The notes beneath the pieces were generated by a model, which saw nothing but the letters and a program-made list of their open reading frames with translations, ran no database searches and was not told the origin of the DNA. Positions 12,801-27,800 of a stretch of 64,000 bases of DNA are shown here, piece by piece (positions within the stretch are counted from its first letter, which is position 1; the number at the start of each line of letters is the position of its first letter). The DNA is from Lanius collurio (Eukaryota > Chordata > Aves > Passeriformes > Laniidae): NCBI GenBank assembly GCA_020086605.1, contig JACBWW010000004.1, forward strand, positions 21,992,506-22,056,505. Reading direction: 5' to 3'. The position numbers and the translations under genes are program-made.

Positions 12801-15800
12801 GTTATGAGTCAAGATAAAACATGCATTTAAAATAACAACCTTGCACTTTAACGTAAAACGTACTGAAATAATACTTCATTGAAAAATTACTTACAAGATG
12901 CTGCTTAGACACACACAGACATTAAGAACAAGCAAATAGTTTCACTGTGTAGGAAAACAGATAATTTAGGAATATAAACATAATGAAACATGGCATTTTA
13001 ATCAAATTTTTTAATGTATTTTCAGGAGTATATGATAAAGAAAGAAGACATTCCCCAGATATACACCAGACAATTTTTAGCCCCTATGGAAAGTTTCTCT
13101 TATTTAATATCGTAACAGGATATGCCACAGTGCTTAATGCAACTCGACACTTTCTGAATAAACACAACTGCCCCTTTGACTTGTCTTCTAATGCTTTACC
13201 AATCTCAAAGCCTTGCAATGTAACACCATGAAAAACAGATGCACTGCAACAGTTCAAATTCCCTCTAAGGTATTTCTGAGCAGTCTGTTCTGCCAAGTTC
13301 AGAGAGAAATTGAGGTGAAGCATAAGAACAGTTTGCTACAAAGACATCCACAAGGAAAAGGAAATTCTCCTAGTCTTTCTCAATAAAGGTTAGGAGTAAC
13401 TGTTAGAAATAAGCGCCTAGGAAGAATGCCAGAGTCCTCTTCAATTCAACAACCAAAACAGAAACTGGCCTCCTCCTCTTCCTCTCTGATGGCTTTTAAT
13501 AATGTTAAGAACTGAAGGCAAACACAGTAACCTGAAGTTTCTGTGACCTTCATTTGTACAACCAAGAAAACTAAACACTTCCCAGAAGACAACAATAAAG
13601 AGGTTATTCTCTGTGGGGTGTTCCAGGAGATGGAGCAAAGGCACTCAACACCAAGCTTCTTCAGGAAGCCCAGCCAACATTGTGTCAGCTGGAATGGCAG
13701 ATGGAACCCAGCTGTGGGGCAGTCTGGGATGTCCACAGGAGTCTGGGGATGATCTCTGGGGATGACTGAAAAGGAATCATTCTGATGAAGACTATCAACA
13801 CTACCATGTATACAAGACTCTTCCTCTAGGTTCAAGCTGTTACTACAAAGAGCTTTTGTGAGCTGGGATTCCCATTTCCCAGGAATTTTTTCCCTAAAGG
13901 ATGATAGACTGGAAAGCAAACTTCTACTATGCAGTCTTGAAAGTGATCACTGGTCTGCTGCTTTCTCTACCCTTGAACCACAGTCTGCAATACATAATTT
14001 GTAGAAACTTTTCTTCAGAAATACACCACCTTTCTTTTCCAGGTTCTACAATACAGAACTGCCTGTAGTTCAGCTGCTGAATAACGACATCAGGAAAAGA
14101 AATATGGAATAAGCAAGTGTCTATTCCTATGCCTTTTCTGCAATAAAACTAAGAACAAAAGTTAGGTAACAAAGATAAACAAATCAGAAGAAACTGGGCT
14201 AGTGTCACATCTTCTAATTAAACTAATCACCAGGTTGATACAGCTACGTTAAACATATCATCTAAACTAAAAATTCTCTCTGAGTTCTCCTTACTAATAC
14301 ACAGAGGCAAAATCATTGTCTAGCTATCAAACCCAAAGCCAACAACACATTTTTAAGGTACTATTATCGGGACTCAAGCTCATAAAATTTATATACACTG
14401 TCTGAATCAGATTTCCCCTACAATAACAATAGAAGGGAATATTACAAGTGTTGGCAACAAATACCAAAAAGAAGAAGCTTAATAAGACCACTCCCCATAT
14501 GTATTTCAGCCTATAATTCTGTAATTATGTTAAAAGCTGATATATAATTTAAGACTGAATGCCGAAGTTATGCAATGGAAATGAACATTTCCAAACTGCT
14601 TCGTAAGTTATTGAACTTCCTTAAGCTCCACTTCATTTTCTGGTACAAGAAAAAAGAATTATAAATTCCTTATTGAGGTACCAACATACTATTATATGTA
14701 CTACTTCATGACCACCGCTGAAACAATGATTTTAAATCAGCACTTAAACTAAAAATCTATTTAGTCTATAAATCTTTAGAATAAAAATGTCAGAAAATTC
14801 TGTTTCTCAACTACAATGTACAATGCTTTTTTGTACAGAAAAGGGAACTTCTGCAGAGGCCAGTCTAAAGCCACCTGAAAATGGATAACCAAAGAAAGTC
14901 ACATGATAGGTGTTATTCAAGTCACTTAAAATGCTGCTGAAGAAAATCCTCCAATATTACCATAAATAGTGCAACATAATAACTCAAATAGAATAAATTG
15001 GATGTGGACGGCTAAGTAGAGGCCAAAATACTGTAAATCTCAATAAAGAACATAATTTTCTGCCTGGTGAGAGTTTACAATAACTAGCCTTTGAGTTGAA
15101 ACATGAATTTTGAAAAATAAAATGCTGGTTTTCTTTTTTTTAAACAATCTGTTTCTCACAAATATGGATTAAAATTTGTCCTCCAAAATTTCTGTACTTA
15201 AATTCAAAAGTCTATCTTCCTCAGTCACAGAATTCAAAAAATTCAGCCCTTGCAAATGAAACCAGTGTTGGAGAGTCTGCTTGAATTATCTCGAAGCACA
15301 ACAATCAATACTTCCAATAAGAGTTACAATAAGGCTGAAATACAGAACCTTTCAACTCTACAGGAAGATTGAAGAAGGTGAGAGAGTGTGAGAAAAGAAT
15401 GTAAGGAAGGGTATGTGTGAGAGTGAACAGAGCAGATTCATGACCATGGGACTGTGATTGCAAAGTTGGTATATGTTGTCTGCCAAAAAAACTGCCTTTG
15501 GGTCAGAAAGGAGCAAGAAAAAATTCAAATACATTGTCCTTACAAATAGCAGAACATAGAAAGGGCATTAAAGACATAGACGAGATGTAAAAATGAAAGC
15601 AAATTTTAAAACAATACACATTTTGCAGTCACACACATACCACAGCCACAATTTAAAGATGTGCTGAATGTCATATCCCTAGAGTAGTAAGAGCTTTTAC
15701 TATCAATCAGACAACAGATAATCTGTGAAAGCGCCAATTATAGATTGCCAAAATAACTGCCATGCCCACAAAACCATGCTTTTGCATTCACCAATATCCT

Positions 15801-18800
15801 CAGTTATGAATCTGCAACAATAAAAGTGTTCCTTGTATTCTAAACCTAATTAAAATAATTTGCTGAAGGTGCTGATACTGTGAGTTTCAGGGATATCCAG
15901 TGATTACTACCAAGCAATGGAGAATCTTCACATTTTTATTCACTTCCTAGCTTTTTCTTTAGCTTCAGTTCTTATTTAATGGTTTTTATACAGAATAAAA
16001 AATCGAGCAGAGAAAGAATTTTAAATGTCTGCTTTAGTTGCATAGTAAGAACTGTATTCCAAAGGCACTATTCTCTAGGAGAACATCATCTTTCTTTTAA
16101 AAGATACTACTGAAAGAGCAAAACACACTAAGAAGTGAAACATCTTCTACAGCTTCATAAATAGTACAAAAAGGCTGCTTTTTCATTGTTAGGGAGGGGG
16201 AGGGGAAGAAAAGCCCCATGACACTAATCTCTGGTACCTTAAGCACAATTACTTCACGTTTGTGTCAATCACTTGGGATGTGAGAAATAATCACTTTCTA
16301 CAAAGAATACTGGTACAAAACCTGCTGCTATTCTTGGATATCTGCAGTTATTTTCTGGGAGCAAAAGAGATATGGGAGGATGGTACGAGTGATGGATCAA
16401 TCTGTCAGCTTACAACAGACAGAATGCAAGATGGATTATTAAAAAGAAAATAAATACCTCTGTGCAATCAGTTTAACATATATTAATTCAATATTAATTT
16501 TTAAAAGCTGTTTATACAGTTACATTCATAGTTGTTTAATAAGTAAAATTAATGTGTAATGCTAAACAGTGTGTCAAAGTTCAATCAATATTCAGAGGTA
16601 GCAAGGTTCCACTTTTGTTTTGATCCAAAAGATGAAAAAGAAAGGCTGGAAAATGAAAAAAAAAAAAAAAAAAAAACAAAAAAACCCCAACATTTTCAAA
16701 AGGCAGCTCTGTTGAGCTCCACCTCTGCATTCTCCCAAAGATCTTGACTGTTTAGGAAGGGAAATAAAACACCTCTATTGAGCATAAAATTTTAACCTGA
16801 AGCCCATTTGGGATCTATTAAATAGACACACATTTGTGGAAAAGAAGAAAGTCTTATAAACCCAATCTAGCAGGCACTCTCTAAATGCACCTGCCACTGG
16901 CAACACCAAACCCAACACAAAGCTGAGCACACGTGGCCATTAAAAAACAAAAGAATCAAACCAAAAACAAAATCTCAAAGCCTGTGGTTATGCTGTTATA
17001 ATACCAACTGTTTAATATCACAATTAAACATAGGAGAGAACATACCTATGAATGGGAAGACGTCAGTTTTAATTTCCCAGGTAGGTGACATTTACCTGGA
17101 TAAAACTATGTAAGCAAGAATGTAAAGGCCACAGAAGCCACCATGAACCCTATACAAGGCCAGCTGAGGTATTCACCTGGAAAGCTAAAGCTTCAGGTTA
17201 ACTGCATTTCCTGCACAGATCTGCTCATGGTCCCCCTTCATGCACCTAGTCCTGCCCTCAGGAATCGTGCACCTCTAGCTGTAGAGCAGAGGGTTATGAC
17301 TGCTGTATGTGATTGCAGGGTACTGGGTAGCCTTAAATGCTAAACTGGTAACGTAACCAAACTTGCATCTCTCATGTTCAGGCTTCCAAGGCTCTTATTA
17401 TGAACAGAAGATAAGCCTCTGGAGTTCAACTGAGAGAACGATCTTGGTGCCTAACAGAAGATGCTCAGTTTTGGCTTTAAATCTTCACACAGCTGTCCAA
17501 TAAGGTTACATTTAGGTCTGAAATCCAGGACAGATATAGAAAGTAAGACAGTCCACAGGCTTTTCCTTATTGCCCTCTCATTCAGTGTCTTCAGTACCAC
17601 TTAATTCCACTTGGCAAGCCCACTCCCACTGACTTACACCATTAATTTCCACTTATTCCACACCAAGCTCCAAACTTCAGCACTCCAGGATACAGCACCT
17701 ATTCTTCTAAGACACTGCCAATGAATCTGAAGGTACCTTCAGGAGGACAAAGTAATCCCTCAGTACCACTGAGAATGACAAGTGATGTATTCTCCAGGTA
17801 TGCAGTGGCTCCAGGCTAAGCTTTGGTTTAACATTCCATTCCTGCAGGCCAGGCACCAGCCTCCTAGGCACAGCATAGCAATGCCCTGTCCCTTTTTGCA
17901 TCAACCTATAACAGCTAGAAACAAAGAACAAACCCTCTTATTAGCGGAGAACAGAGAAAGTAGAAAAGTAGCATTAGGTGTCTTCTCTTTTTTTTTGAAA
18001 AAGTTTATGTAAATAATGGAAGTTTCATTTAGGAAAGAAAACAAGCAGTACCTTCTTTCCCTCACTCCTCTACCACCAGTATTCCTGTTTAGCAAACACT
18101 TCAAATCATGCTTAAATCACTATCTCTTTCCAAGAATGATGCTGGATGCCATTTAAGCACAAAGTTATGAAAACCGTAAACCTCAGAACACTTTTCTTTA
18201 AAACCTTGAGGAATAAAAAGAAAAAAAAGAAATCTAACCCCAGCACAGCCATTTTGAGACACCATGAGCTCTCTGCCATTTCTTCCTGTCTAGTCAACAA
18301 ACCCAGCAAAAGAGTTGCCTGTTCTGCATTTGTTTTGTCTTATGCAAAGGAGAGGAGACACTTGCATACCTGTGTAATGTGTGCAAGAGATGAGACTACT
18401 GGAAGCAGAGCAAAGAAAACACTCTCACAGCCTGTTCCCACAGCAGCAATAACTGCACAGTCATAACCATGACAGCTGAGGAACCAGGCCAAGAAATGTT
18501 TGCTGTAAATACGTTCTCACTATGCTGCTAGGCTTTTTTTTTTTTTGCCTTTTTTTAATCCTCAATGACATTTACAATACATTTACTACAAATGATTCCC
18601 ATTCAGCTGTAAAATGTTGGCTAATGTTTTTGGGTTTTTTCTGGTTTTCTTAACACTTCTTTCTATGATTGTCAATTGCTTTCAGCAACTATAATCCCTT
18701 TTCATATCAGCTGCTAATGCAAGCCAATAAAGCAACAGGGAGCTGTATGGATCCTGCTTGATTAAGGGAAGAAATTCAAGAGAACAGGTTCTGTAGCTTC

Positions 18801-21800
18801 AGCTAGAAACAAAAAGAATCAAGTTTATATTCATTCAGTCGTACCCACCCGAAAACACACAGGAACACTCAAGTCAAAGGGTGACAACAGAAGTACTCTA
18901 TCTGGGGGACAGAGGAGTGGAAAGAAAGCTTTCTGCCATCTCCCACACTTCTGGCTACAGCACATCTCTGCATCAATGTTCAGCTTCTGATCTCCAGGAA
19001 GTACAAACATTTCCTTTAAATATGTACATACTGATTGGGACTGGTTAAGGCAGTTCTCTCTGGACAGACAGGACCTTTCAAGGTGATTATTAACATATGA
19101 GCAAATCAGTGATGATTATACAAATTCCTGTAGCAGGCTTTTCTGAACACCAACAGCACAGCTGGTACAGAAATTAGTGCAGAGATTTCCACTGATTTAA
19201 GTCAGTTCTGAAGGAGAAGAAACTAGTTTACTTATCCTTTAGTTTTAGCAAAATAAATCTAACAAAAAATGAATAAAAGAATTTTTACTAAATCTTTTGT
19301 AAGGTATGAATGGGTCATCTTATCTTGCCCTTGAAACAGGTTCCTTAATTTCAGTGATAAAACAAGGGAATGAAACTTGACCTTCCTTGATTTAAAAGAA
19401 ATCTTATTAAAGAAGTAAGAAAACTCTCACAAGCATTCAGAATTATTGTTTACATTCAGCCGGCTGTAGATGCAGTCTTAGTGGCATATCCTAGTGCAGT
19501 TTTAGCACTGGCAGTTTGGTCAGGATTGCTGAGTGCTGTTTCTCTTTTCAAGATACCTCCAATAGCACAGGACATTTCTAAATAGAATACATACATAATA
19601 CCAATGATCTTATGTTTAGGGATGTAATGTCTGGATCTTTTCATTCTCATACTCTAGATTAAAAAAAAAATATATATAAAAGCTTTCCAACTCCCTAAAG
19701 ATGCAACTGCTCTTATTTTGTAGATTACAATGATGTCTCATATGTTTTTTTTTTTCTTTTTCCAGAACTACAAGGTGGCAGACCGTAGCCTGAACTAACC
19801 ATCTCTATGTCCACCTCAGGCTGAGGCATCTCAGAACAGAAGAAATAAACCAAAGAAATATTTTTGTAATTGCAGAAAAGCTGGCAAATTTTCCACTGTG
19901 GTGACACTGTAAGTAAGACTAGTGTACTTTAGAATTATGCACTGCAAATATAAACATGTCTTTGTAGTTTATAACATAAGCATATACATACAGCAGCTTT
20001 GTTTAGTTCTATGAAATGTAAACTGTAAATATCTGCTACTGACTATCTGCCTCAATTACTTGGAGATAAATTGGATAAATACATGAATATTGTGAAACAC
20101 ATGCCAGTTTTGAAATTAGCAAATATCCTAAGATGGATGGATATTTGCCAAAACACAGAACATAGAGGAAAACAGTATTAATCTGCACTAAGCATATACA
20201 TTTCTGGTACATATCTTCTGTCAATACACAAACAAGCGTGCATAGACTCTTACATTCATACTAGAACATGAAAAGATTATGGAAGTTTGAAAAACAAAGA
20301 GCTATTTATGTTTCTTACCCCTTTTGCTAAAATTTCCCATTGCACCATCTCACTGTTTTCCCGTCTTGAAAATTTAGTGCCATAATGCAAGTTAAATGCC
20401 TTCAATGTTCATCTCTTGATAGAGTTCTCCTCCTAAACCAAAAAGTGTTAAAAATAAAATCCACACAAAAAAAAATCATCTGGCTTCACAGCAGTGCTCC
20501 TTCTTCACTTGCTCTTTACATTTACAATAAGAATAATTTTCAGCATTGATTCACTATTACTATTCTGGGCATCCTTTCAATTCTCTTAAAATATAGCTAC
20601 AAAAAAAAATCAGAGCCATCAAATTGTTATTGTCTTCCTCCTGACCCAATATGTGCCATTCTCAGCTAAATCCCATTTCACTACTCCCTCTCATCCACCA
20701 ATACTGTCTCACTAATTTTGTACTAGTAAGACAGTCTTTTGCCCACACTAGTAATAATTTAATCTTCAACATTTACCATGTAAGTGACAAAACACAGCAA
20801 AAGGGGTACTTTCTGCCAATTTGTTTAAGAAATGGATCTAAAGGATGACAAGTTTTTGCAACCCTTAAAATCCAAGGTTTGTACCTATTATCTTTAGACA
20901 GTGCCAAGGAGTATGGAGGTAAATCCAGCAGGGGAAAATAACCCCTCAAATAGTACCACTGGGAATGACAAGTGATGTATTCCCACCACCCCAAGTATGC
21001 AGTAGCTCCAAGATAGGCTGCGGTTTAAATTTCCATTCTTGCAGGCAGGGCACCAACTGCTGAGGTATTACAATATTCAGTGCAACAATACCAACATCCC
21101 TTTTTTGCATCTACCCTACAGCAACCAGAAAGAAAGAACAGACCCCTTTACTAGTGAAAAAAAAAATAGAAGAGTGGCATTAGGTTTCTCCTGTAGTCCA
21201 CATTTTGAAATTTTCCATATAAATAAATACCACCAGTATTCCTGTTTAGAAAACACTTAAAAACATGGTAGCCTTCAATTCACATCTCCAGGGTCCACTC
21301 CTGCACTCATTCATGCTTGCCTCCCGTCTAAAAAAATTTAACATAAAAGATTTAGTCTATTTGCTTTTTTAAGATTACTTTTGCTACCATCTTTGAATTT
21401 TTCTTTGTCTAATTAGACTTTAAATTACTCAGGGCTGACCCTGATGACAAGATTAAACAAGCAAACAATCAAAAGCAACACTATGCTCCTCCATGCACTA
21501 CAGAGAATGGCCAGATGGCCTGATCCCTTAGTCTGAGTTTCATAGAGGCCTGCATCCTAGACAGTAAACCACTAAAGTTTATGCAAAAAAGTTAACACAA
21601 AAAAATTGCCCGAAGTCTCACGCAAAACTTCTTTATGCCATCCCTATGTAATTCTTAGCTGCCTGAGAGCACATCAATGTGTGCTTCAAACATCTCCTAG
21701 ATCAAGGTACTTCTATAAAAACAAGAGGTATGATAGGAAAACAAAAAATCTGTTTCTTCTATTTTTTCATGGTCCATATTAAGGTTGCTCATTCAAGAGA

Positions 21801-24800
21801 TAAGGCCTACTTGGGTTTGACTTTTATGTCTGCACCTCAGGACCTCTACAATCTAAAGAAACCAGAAATGCTACTGAGGAAAGGGTGGTCTCAGTTATTA
21901 TGTAGAAACTTGCTCATTTGACTGCCACACTTAATTGTATGACTCCCTCACTTAGTGATTAAGGCAGTCACATTAGAGACACCTACACTCAGTTTAGGTT
22001 TTGACTGAGTACTCTAACCAACGATTTCTGTGATAGGCAGAACCATTTTCTTCGCTCTGAGCTTTAAAGTAGTAACACACCAAGAGTCAAATAGGCCGTG
22101 GAATGCCAGTTCTAGAACTAATCCCAGATTCACAGAAAAACTTAGGTTTGAAGGACCTCGGGGACCTCTGTCTGCACAATGCAGGAACAACTTAGAGCAG
22201 GTTACTCAGATTCTTGCCCAGTTGAGTTCTTAATATCTTTCAAAAAAGAGTTTTGAGAATCTCTCCTGGCAACCTGTTCTGACATGCAATTGTTTCAACT
22301 GTAAAAAAAAACAAACCACCAACACGCCCTCACATTTCTTATTATATATTGCAATGTACACCCATTACCTCTTGTGCTATTAATACGCATGTCCACAAAT
22401 AATCTACTTTCATCTTCTCTGTATGTATCCATTAGGTAGTTCAAGACAACAGTTAATATCTCCCTTTAACTGTCTCAAAACAAAATAAACCCAGTTCTTC
22501 AGTGTCTTTGCATATTACATGCTTCACCCCCCAGTATCACCTTGATGGCTCTTTGCTGGAGAATATATAGGCAAGGTAGCATGCGCCATCAAAAGCTATG
22601 CAATTGCATATGTATCTGCAAAAGAGATTTAGGTTGTGAAGAATACCACTCATGGTGAATGCCTCTGATACATTTACATTGATCTCAGGCATTCTTAACA
22701 GATACACGTCACTCATATGCACAGACACTGAGAACCAGAAGCACAAAATGTACTGTGTTCAAAAGACAAAAGGTTTTATAAATTTATTTTATAAATATAA
22801 AAAATTCTCAAAGAAAAATGTTTATATTTATTTGGAAGCTGTAAATACTAGTCTTTGTATGTCTGTGCATCTCTCACAAAAAGTGGTAATTCACTACAGT
22901 GCTGAACGCTGCATAAACACAGAATGAAATTTCCATGGTCCCAAAAATGTAAGGCAAAAGATAATAGATGGACACAAACAGAAGCCGAAGGACAACTCAC
23001 AGGAACCATACTAACCAACCAGGTAGACGGCTCAGCATATAGCGCTTAACCACTTCAGTGACAATGCTTTTGTTGTTTATTTGTGGAAAGTTTTCCCCCA
23101 GTTCTTCCACTGTTCTGTTTATAAGAAATGCATTTATACACACAAACACATAAGGCAGTGCAAAGCTGAAAATTTACAGGCTGAAGAATTTAGGAGATAT
23201 AACACAAGAGTGTTATGAACACACATGCCAAAAAAGATTGGACTGATGTCTATGGACACCATATACAGAACATTCTTCTGCCTAAAATGTGCACAGTAAA
23301 ACAGACAATAGCAGCATGGTAGCTATTTCACCAGGTATAAATATATTTGCTCTCAATACCTTATCTATTTTTGTCTTCTCAACATATAGCTAAATACACC
23401 ACACTTAAAGAAATTTTGGCCCCATTCTATACCTACAACCTCTCCAACGAAAATGGTAGAAAGGATACCAATAACTACATACACACTTCTCAAATAGCAG
23501 CAACTGCATGTAGGAATTTACTAAGTAATGTCACTCAAACACAAATAGTATTGAATCTCTACAGAGATAAGTCACTTCAGACTGATCAGAAACCCAAAAC
23601 AATCTAGCCTCCATAGTATTTGCTTCCCAAATATTAACTATACTACTTCTGTCTCCAAGTTACCTTAATCCCAAATCTTTAAGCATGAATTTTTACTGCT
23701 CTATTCACACAACTGCTGCTATTATGACAGCTTTCTCATATAGGCTCAGAGAATAACAATAACCCAGACCTCACAACCCACAGTCTGGCTCAATATTTTA
23801 AAGACTATTTATCCATCTGTCCATATTTTCCCTATTACCTATAACATAGGTATGCTGGTTCTAGCTGCAGTAGAGTTAATTTTCTTCACAGTAACAACAA
23901 TACATACTCTACAACTACCTATTATGACAACTGAGCATCAGAGAATTATGCTACAAAAAAGGTCCAAGTACATATTCATACATTCACACACTCCACTATA
24001 TAATTACTACCATCACTACCTCTGGCAGGTGCTGGTTTTGAAAGAAAGTAGCACATACAGTCCTCACTGATAGCCACATTTTTGGAATTATGTACAGATT
24101 AAGTAATCACAAACAGAGTTCAAAATTTTTTGAAGGATAAGGCTGAATCTTTAGACTACAGTTCTATTCAACTTTGGGATAGCTAATAAATAACTTTGAT
24201 CCTTCTTCTCCTTAATTTATGGTTTACAACATAAATTTACAGGGAATAAAGCCTGTCCAAGCATCAAAGTGCAAGGCTCCATTTCCTTTTGCTGATGCAC
24301 AATGGCTCTGCACTGGAAGTTTTATTTCATTTGCTTTCTGCTAATTTGCCTGTAGTCTTCCTGTATTCTCCCTTTCTAATTATATTCTTCCCAGTGAAAC
24401 TTTGTTTTATATTAATTTTCTTTCAATACATACCTTGACTTAAACAGAGGCTAAAGTGGTACTAAAACAAGCAGGAAGAAAGAGATGGAGGAATTACAGT
24501 TTGATGATAATAAGAGCATTTTAGGGACTCATTAGAATTAAGCCATTCCAGGAAAAACTTCATCACCATTCTGAGAAAATGGGTTCATCTTTACCAAGTA
24601 CATCAAAGGAACCTTTAGGATTCACAAATACTTAGCAGCACTGAGGCTCTACATTACAGCCATAATATACCAAAGATGCTGTCAATGCACAAAATACTCC
24701 GGATACTCTTGAAAACTATGATAAGGAAGAAATACAGAAGTCCTGCCTCTTAAGATCAGACTAGCCTGCAAAAACATGTGTTAAAATGTCATAACAGGGT

Positions 24801-27800
24801 AAGAAATCCTATTAAGGGTGTTAATCAACCTGAGACTTATGCCATGAAAAAAGAGCAGATTTCTGGGCTAGTTACAATGGGACTGTTTACACAAAATGGA
24901 ATTGCTGGTATCTATAATCCATGTTGTATAGGCAACACTTGCTTCCAGTAGTGATATAACTTTATCTATTGATATGACAAAGATACAAGAATATCACATA
25001 CTAAAACATGCACTTGCATTTCATCTGTAGTCCCATTTTTATTTGATTTTTTAAAAGAGAAGCAGACTTGTGTACAGAATATTTAATTTTTTCCTTCTCT
25101 GCTGATAGTTCAACTAGGTAACGCACACATAATAACACAGACTTCAGGATCAGAGAAACCAACAATTGCTGCCTTTAATATTAAAAGCTTTGCTGATTAT
25201 TCCCTAAACAGGAAACCCCCTCCAGTTGTATTGCTTCTATGACTATATAGCAGATATTAAATCTGCATTCAGCACAGCGCCACTTCCTTTCTCAGAGCCT
25301 TTTGGAAGAATAACTGCCACAACATATTCCAAGACATACAGCAGGTTTGTATCTACACCCTTCTAATTGATCCTTTGCCACTCAACTGTCAAGATGTCCT
25401 ATGATAGAAAAGAGAATGGTGCTAGAAAACTTACCATACAGACTGTATGGGACAGTGGTAATGACTATTTCAAATCCCTGTTCAAAAAGCAGTTCAAAAC
25501 AGAGAGCAAATTTTGCTTGCCTTGTCTTTTTTTAAATAATCTTTGTATGTCTAAGGTTCTTAGCTACTTACTTGATACTTATTTCAACAGCTTTTCAGAC
25601 ACATTACTGTTCAAGTACAGGCTTTAGGCAACTCTCAAAAAAAATTCGTATCTTTACTATGCTTAATTAGCCTAAAGGTTAATCATAAGTCAATCCCACA
25701 ACAAATACAGTAAGATGATGCATTTTGAGGTAGCTTTTTTAATCTAAACCAAATACCACCACACTGAGTCAAGACACAAAGAGTAAAGGAACAAAGTAAA
25801 TGGGACCAGGCAAAAAAGCAGGCAGCTTCTGAAGTGCATGTGAAGTGAAAACTGCATAGAAAAAGCCCAGTGCTATGGATGACACCGGAGAGCTATTAAA
25901 GCTAACTTACCTGGACTTTAATTATACCTTTAGAGAAAAGAACTATCTTTTAAAGCTTAAATAAAATAAAAAAAATCTCTTCTATCTTACCTACAGGCAA
26001 GCAAGATTCAAAAGAAATGTTAACAGATGTGAAAGACTTTTTATATGAACAGAACTGTGACAGGGAAATAAAAAAAATTAAAACCCAGACAGGTGACAGA
26101 TCACCCTGAAATGTGAATGGGCCTACAGTACAACTAATTCTGTTAACAAAGAAGTCACTTCTCAGCCACAACAAAATTTTGGGCAATTTCAAGACATAGA
26201 AACTAGAGATATATTTAACCAAAAGAGTTATGAATATGTTTATAAAGATCAAATGTTCCACTACTGTTTGCAATTCACTTTCATTACAGGTGAAAAATAA
26301 TTTCCTTCCGTATTAGTTGTTCTTTCAGTAGCTTAAAATCATCACTTTCCTTCTTTTCTATTGAACAATTCTTTTGTTATAGAATCAATATGCTATATAT
26401 TTTTATTTATACACTAATTTTATACACATACATCAATATATAGGTAATGTAAGTAATATAGTATACTAAACTGTTTACTCTGTTTAGTATTATAAGGCAC
26501 ATTTCCTTCAAAATCTGCTAAAGGAGAACAATATGATGTGTTGCAGAAAACCATGCTTGCTCATGAGATAGCATTACCAGAAAAATACCAAGCACTGCTT
26601 TGGGGTTCACTGTTTTTCCCTGTTATCTACCAGTCTGACAGTATTCAACAAATCTGAATTACAAAGAGTGAGATCACACACAGTAAGTATATACAAAAAG
26701 CATTATGTACATATTTAACAAACATATTTTCCAAAGTAAGAATTCCATAAATTATAAAAAGTTCCAAGTGTAAAAGAAGCATTTAAACACTCATTACAGG
26801 CACAGGCATTTATAAGTCAACAAGTCCCCATTACAGAATTTGGAAACTAAGCACTTCAAATGCTTTACTGCAGTATCTGAAGCATGATAAAATCTGGAAA
26901 ACAGATTTGTTCATACAGAAAAAAGAAACAGGAATCCAAAATTATTCACAGAGTAATTGCATAGTCTTGATGCTATTAAACAAATAAAAAACCTGTCCAC
27001 CATCTAACAATAAACACCAATATGAAACACCATCAGTGTTTTTAATGCAATAGTCTGGGAACATCTATGTTTTCTATCAGGTTGAGTTAATTAAGAACTC
27101 AGTATTTTATCAGCTTGTCTGAATGCACAGGGACTCCTTACAACTATATTATACTACAAATCTAGAATAGAGAGCTAATTTAAATGGTTTCTATGCAGCT
27201 AATGTGATAAGCTATTTCTTAAGAATATGGTTTTAAAAAGTTAAATACAAGCAGAAGTATTTTACTCTTGGAAGCAACTTTATCCTGTTAAACAAAAGGT
27301 AATAGCTAAGACCAACCAGAACAGATGAAGGGAAAAGAAGAAAAATTGTTGAAGTCCCCAACAGATCACACAGCTATTTCTAATATAAAATAGAATGACA
27401 GTATCTTTAAAAGCATCATCACATGCTGTGGTTCTCTCTTGTTTAAGCATCCAAGGTCATTAAACTACTGGTCCTACAGTTAACCCATTCTTGAGACTGG
27501 CTGGTAACTGCAGAAGGGAGATTACAGCTTTTAAAAACAAAATAGCACGTCTCAGTCTGGAAAATGCATTCTTTCCTTTCTTAAAACCACCTGTACATCA
27601 GATAGACCCACTGGCTTTCCCTGTGATCTGTGAGCTTCTCTTCAAAGAAAGAACTTTTTCCAGCTCAGATTTAAGACTATCCTGGTTATCACACAGAAGC
27701 TAAATGCATGTGGGCAGAAGAAATTTAGCCATAAAGCCTTCCTCTTTCACAACTTAGGTTTCACTGCCAGGGAAATCAGTGATGCCCTGAGCATTAATGG

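Noticed and set aside
13446..13919. 157-codon open frame on the minus strand in intron 6
   Set aside because: No recognisable domain, no homology I know, low-complexity EEEEE tail, and one open frame of this size is about what chance gives in 64 kb over six frames.
19740..19800. Long pyrimidine tract with CAG on the plus strand, like a splice acceptor
   Set aside because: No coding or conserved sequence follows and there is no partner donor; pyrimidine tracts are common in this intron.
18126..20879. Possible proviral interior between the two unclassified repeats
   Set aside because: No gag, protease, reverse transcriptase or envelope motif was seen in any frame, so a provirus cannot be claimed.
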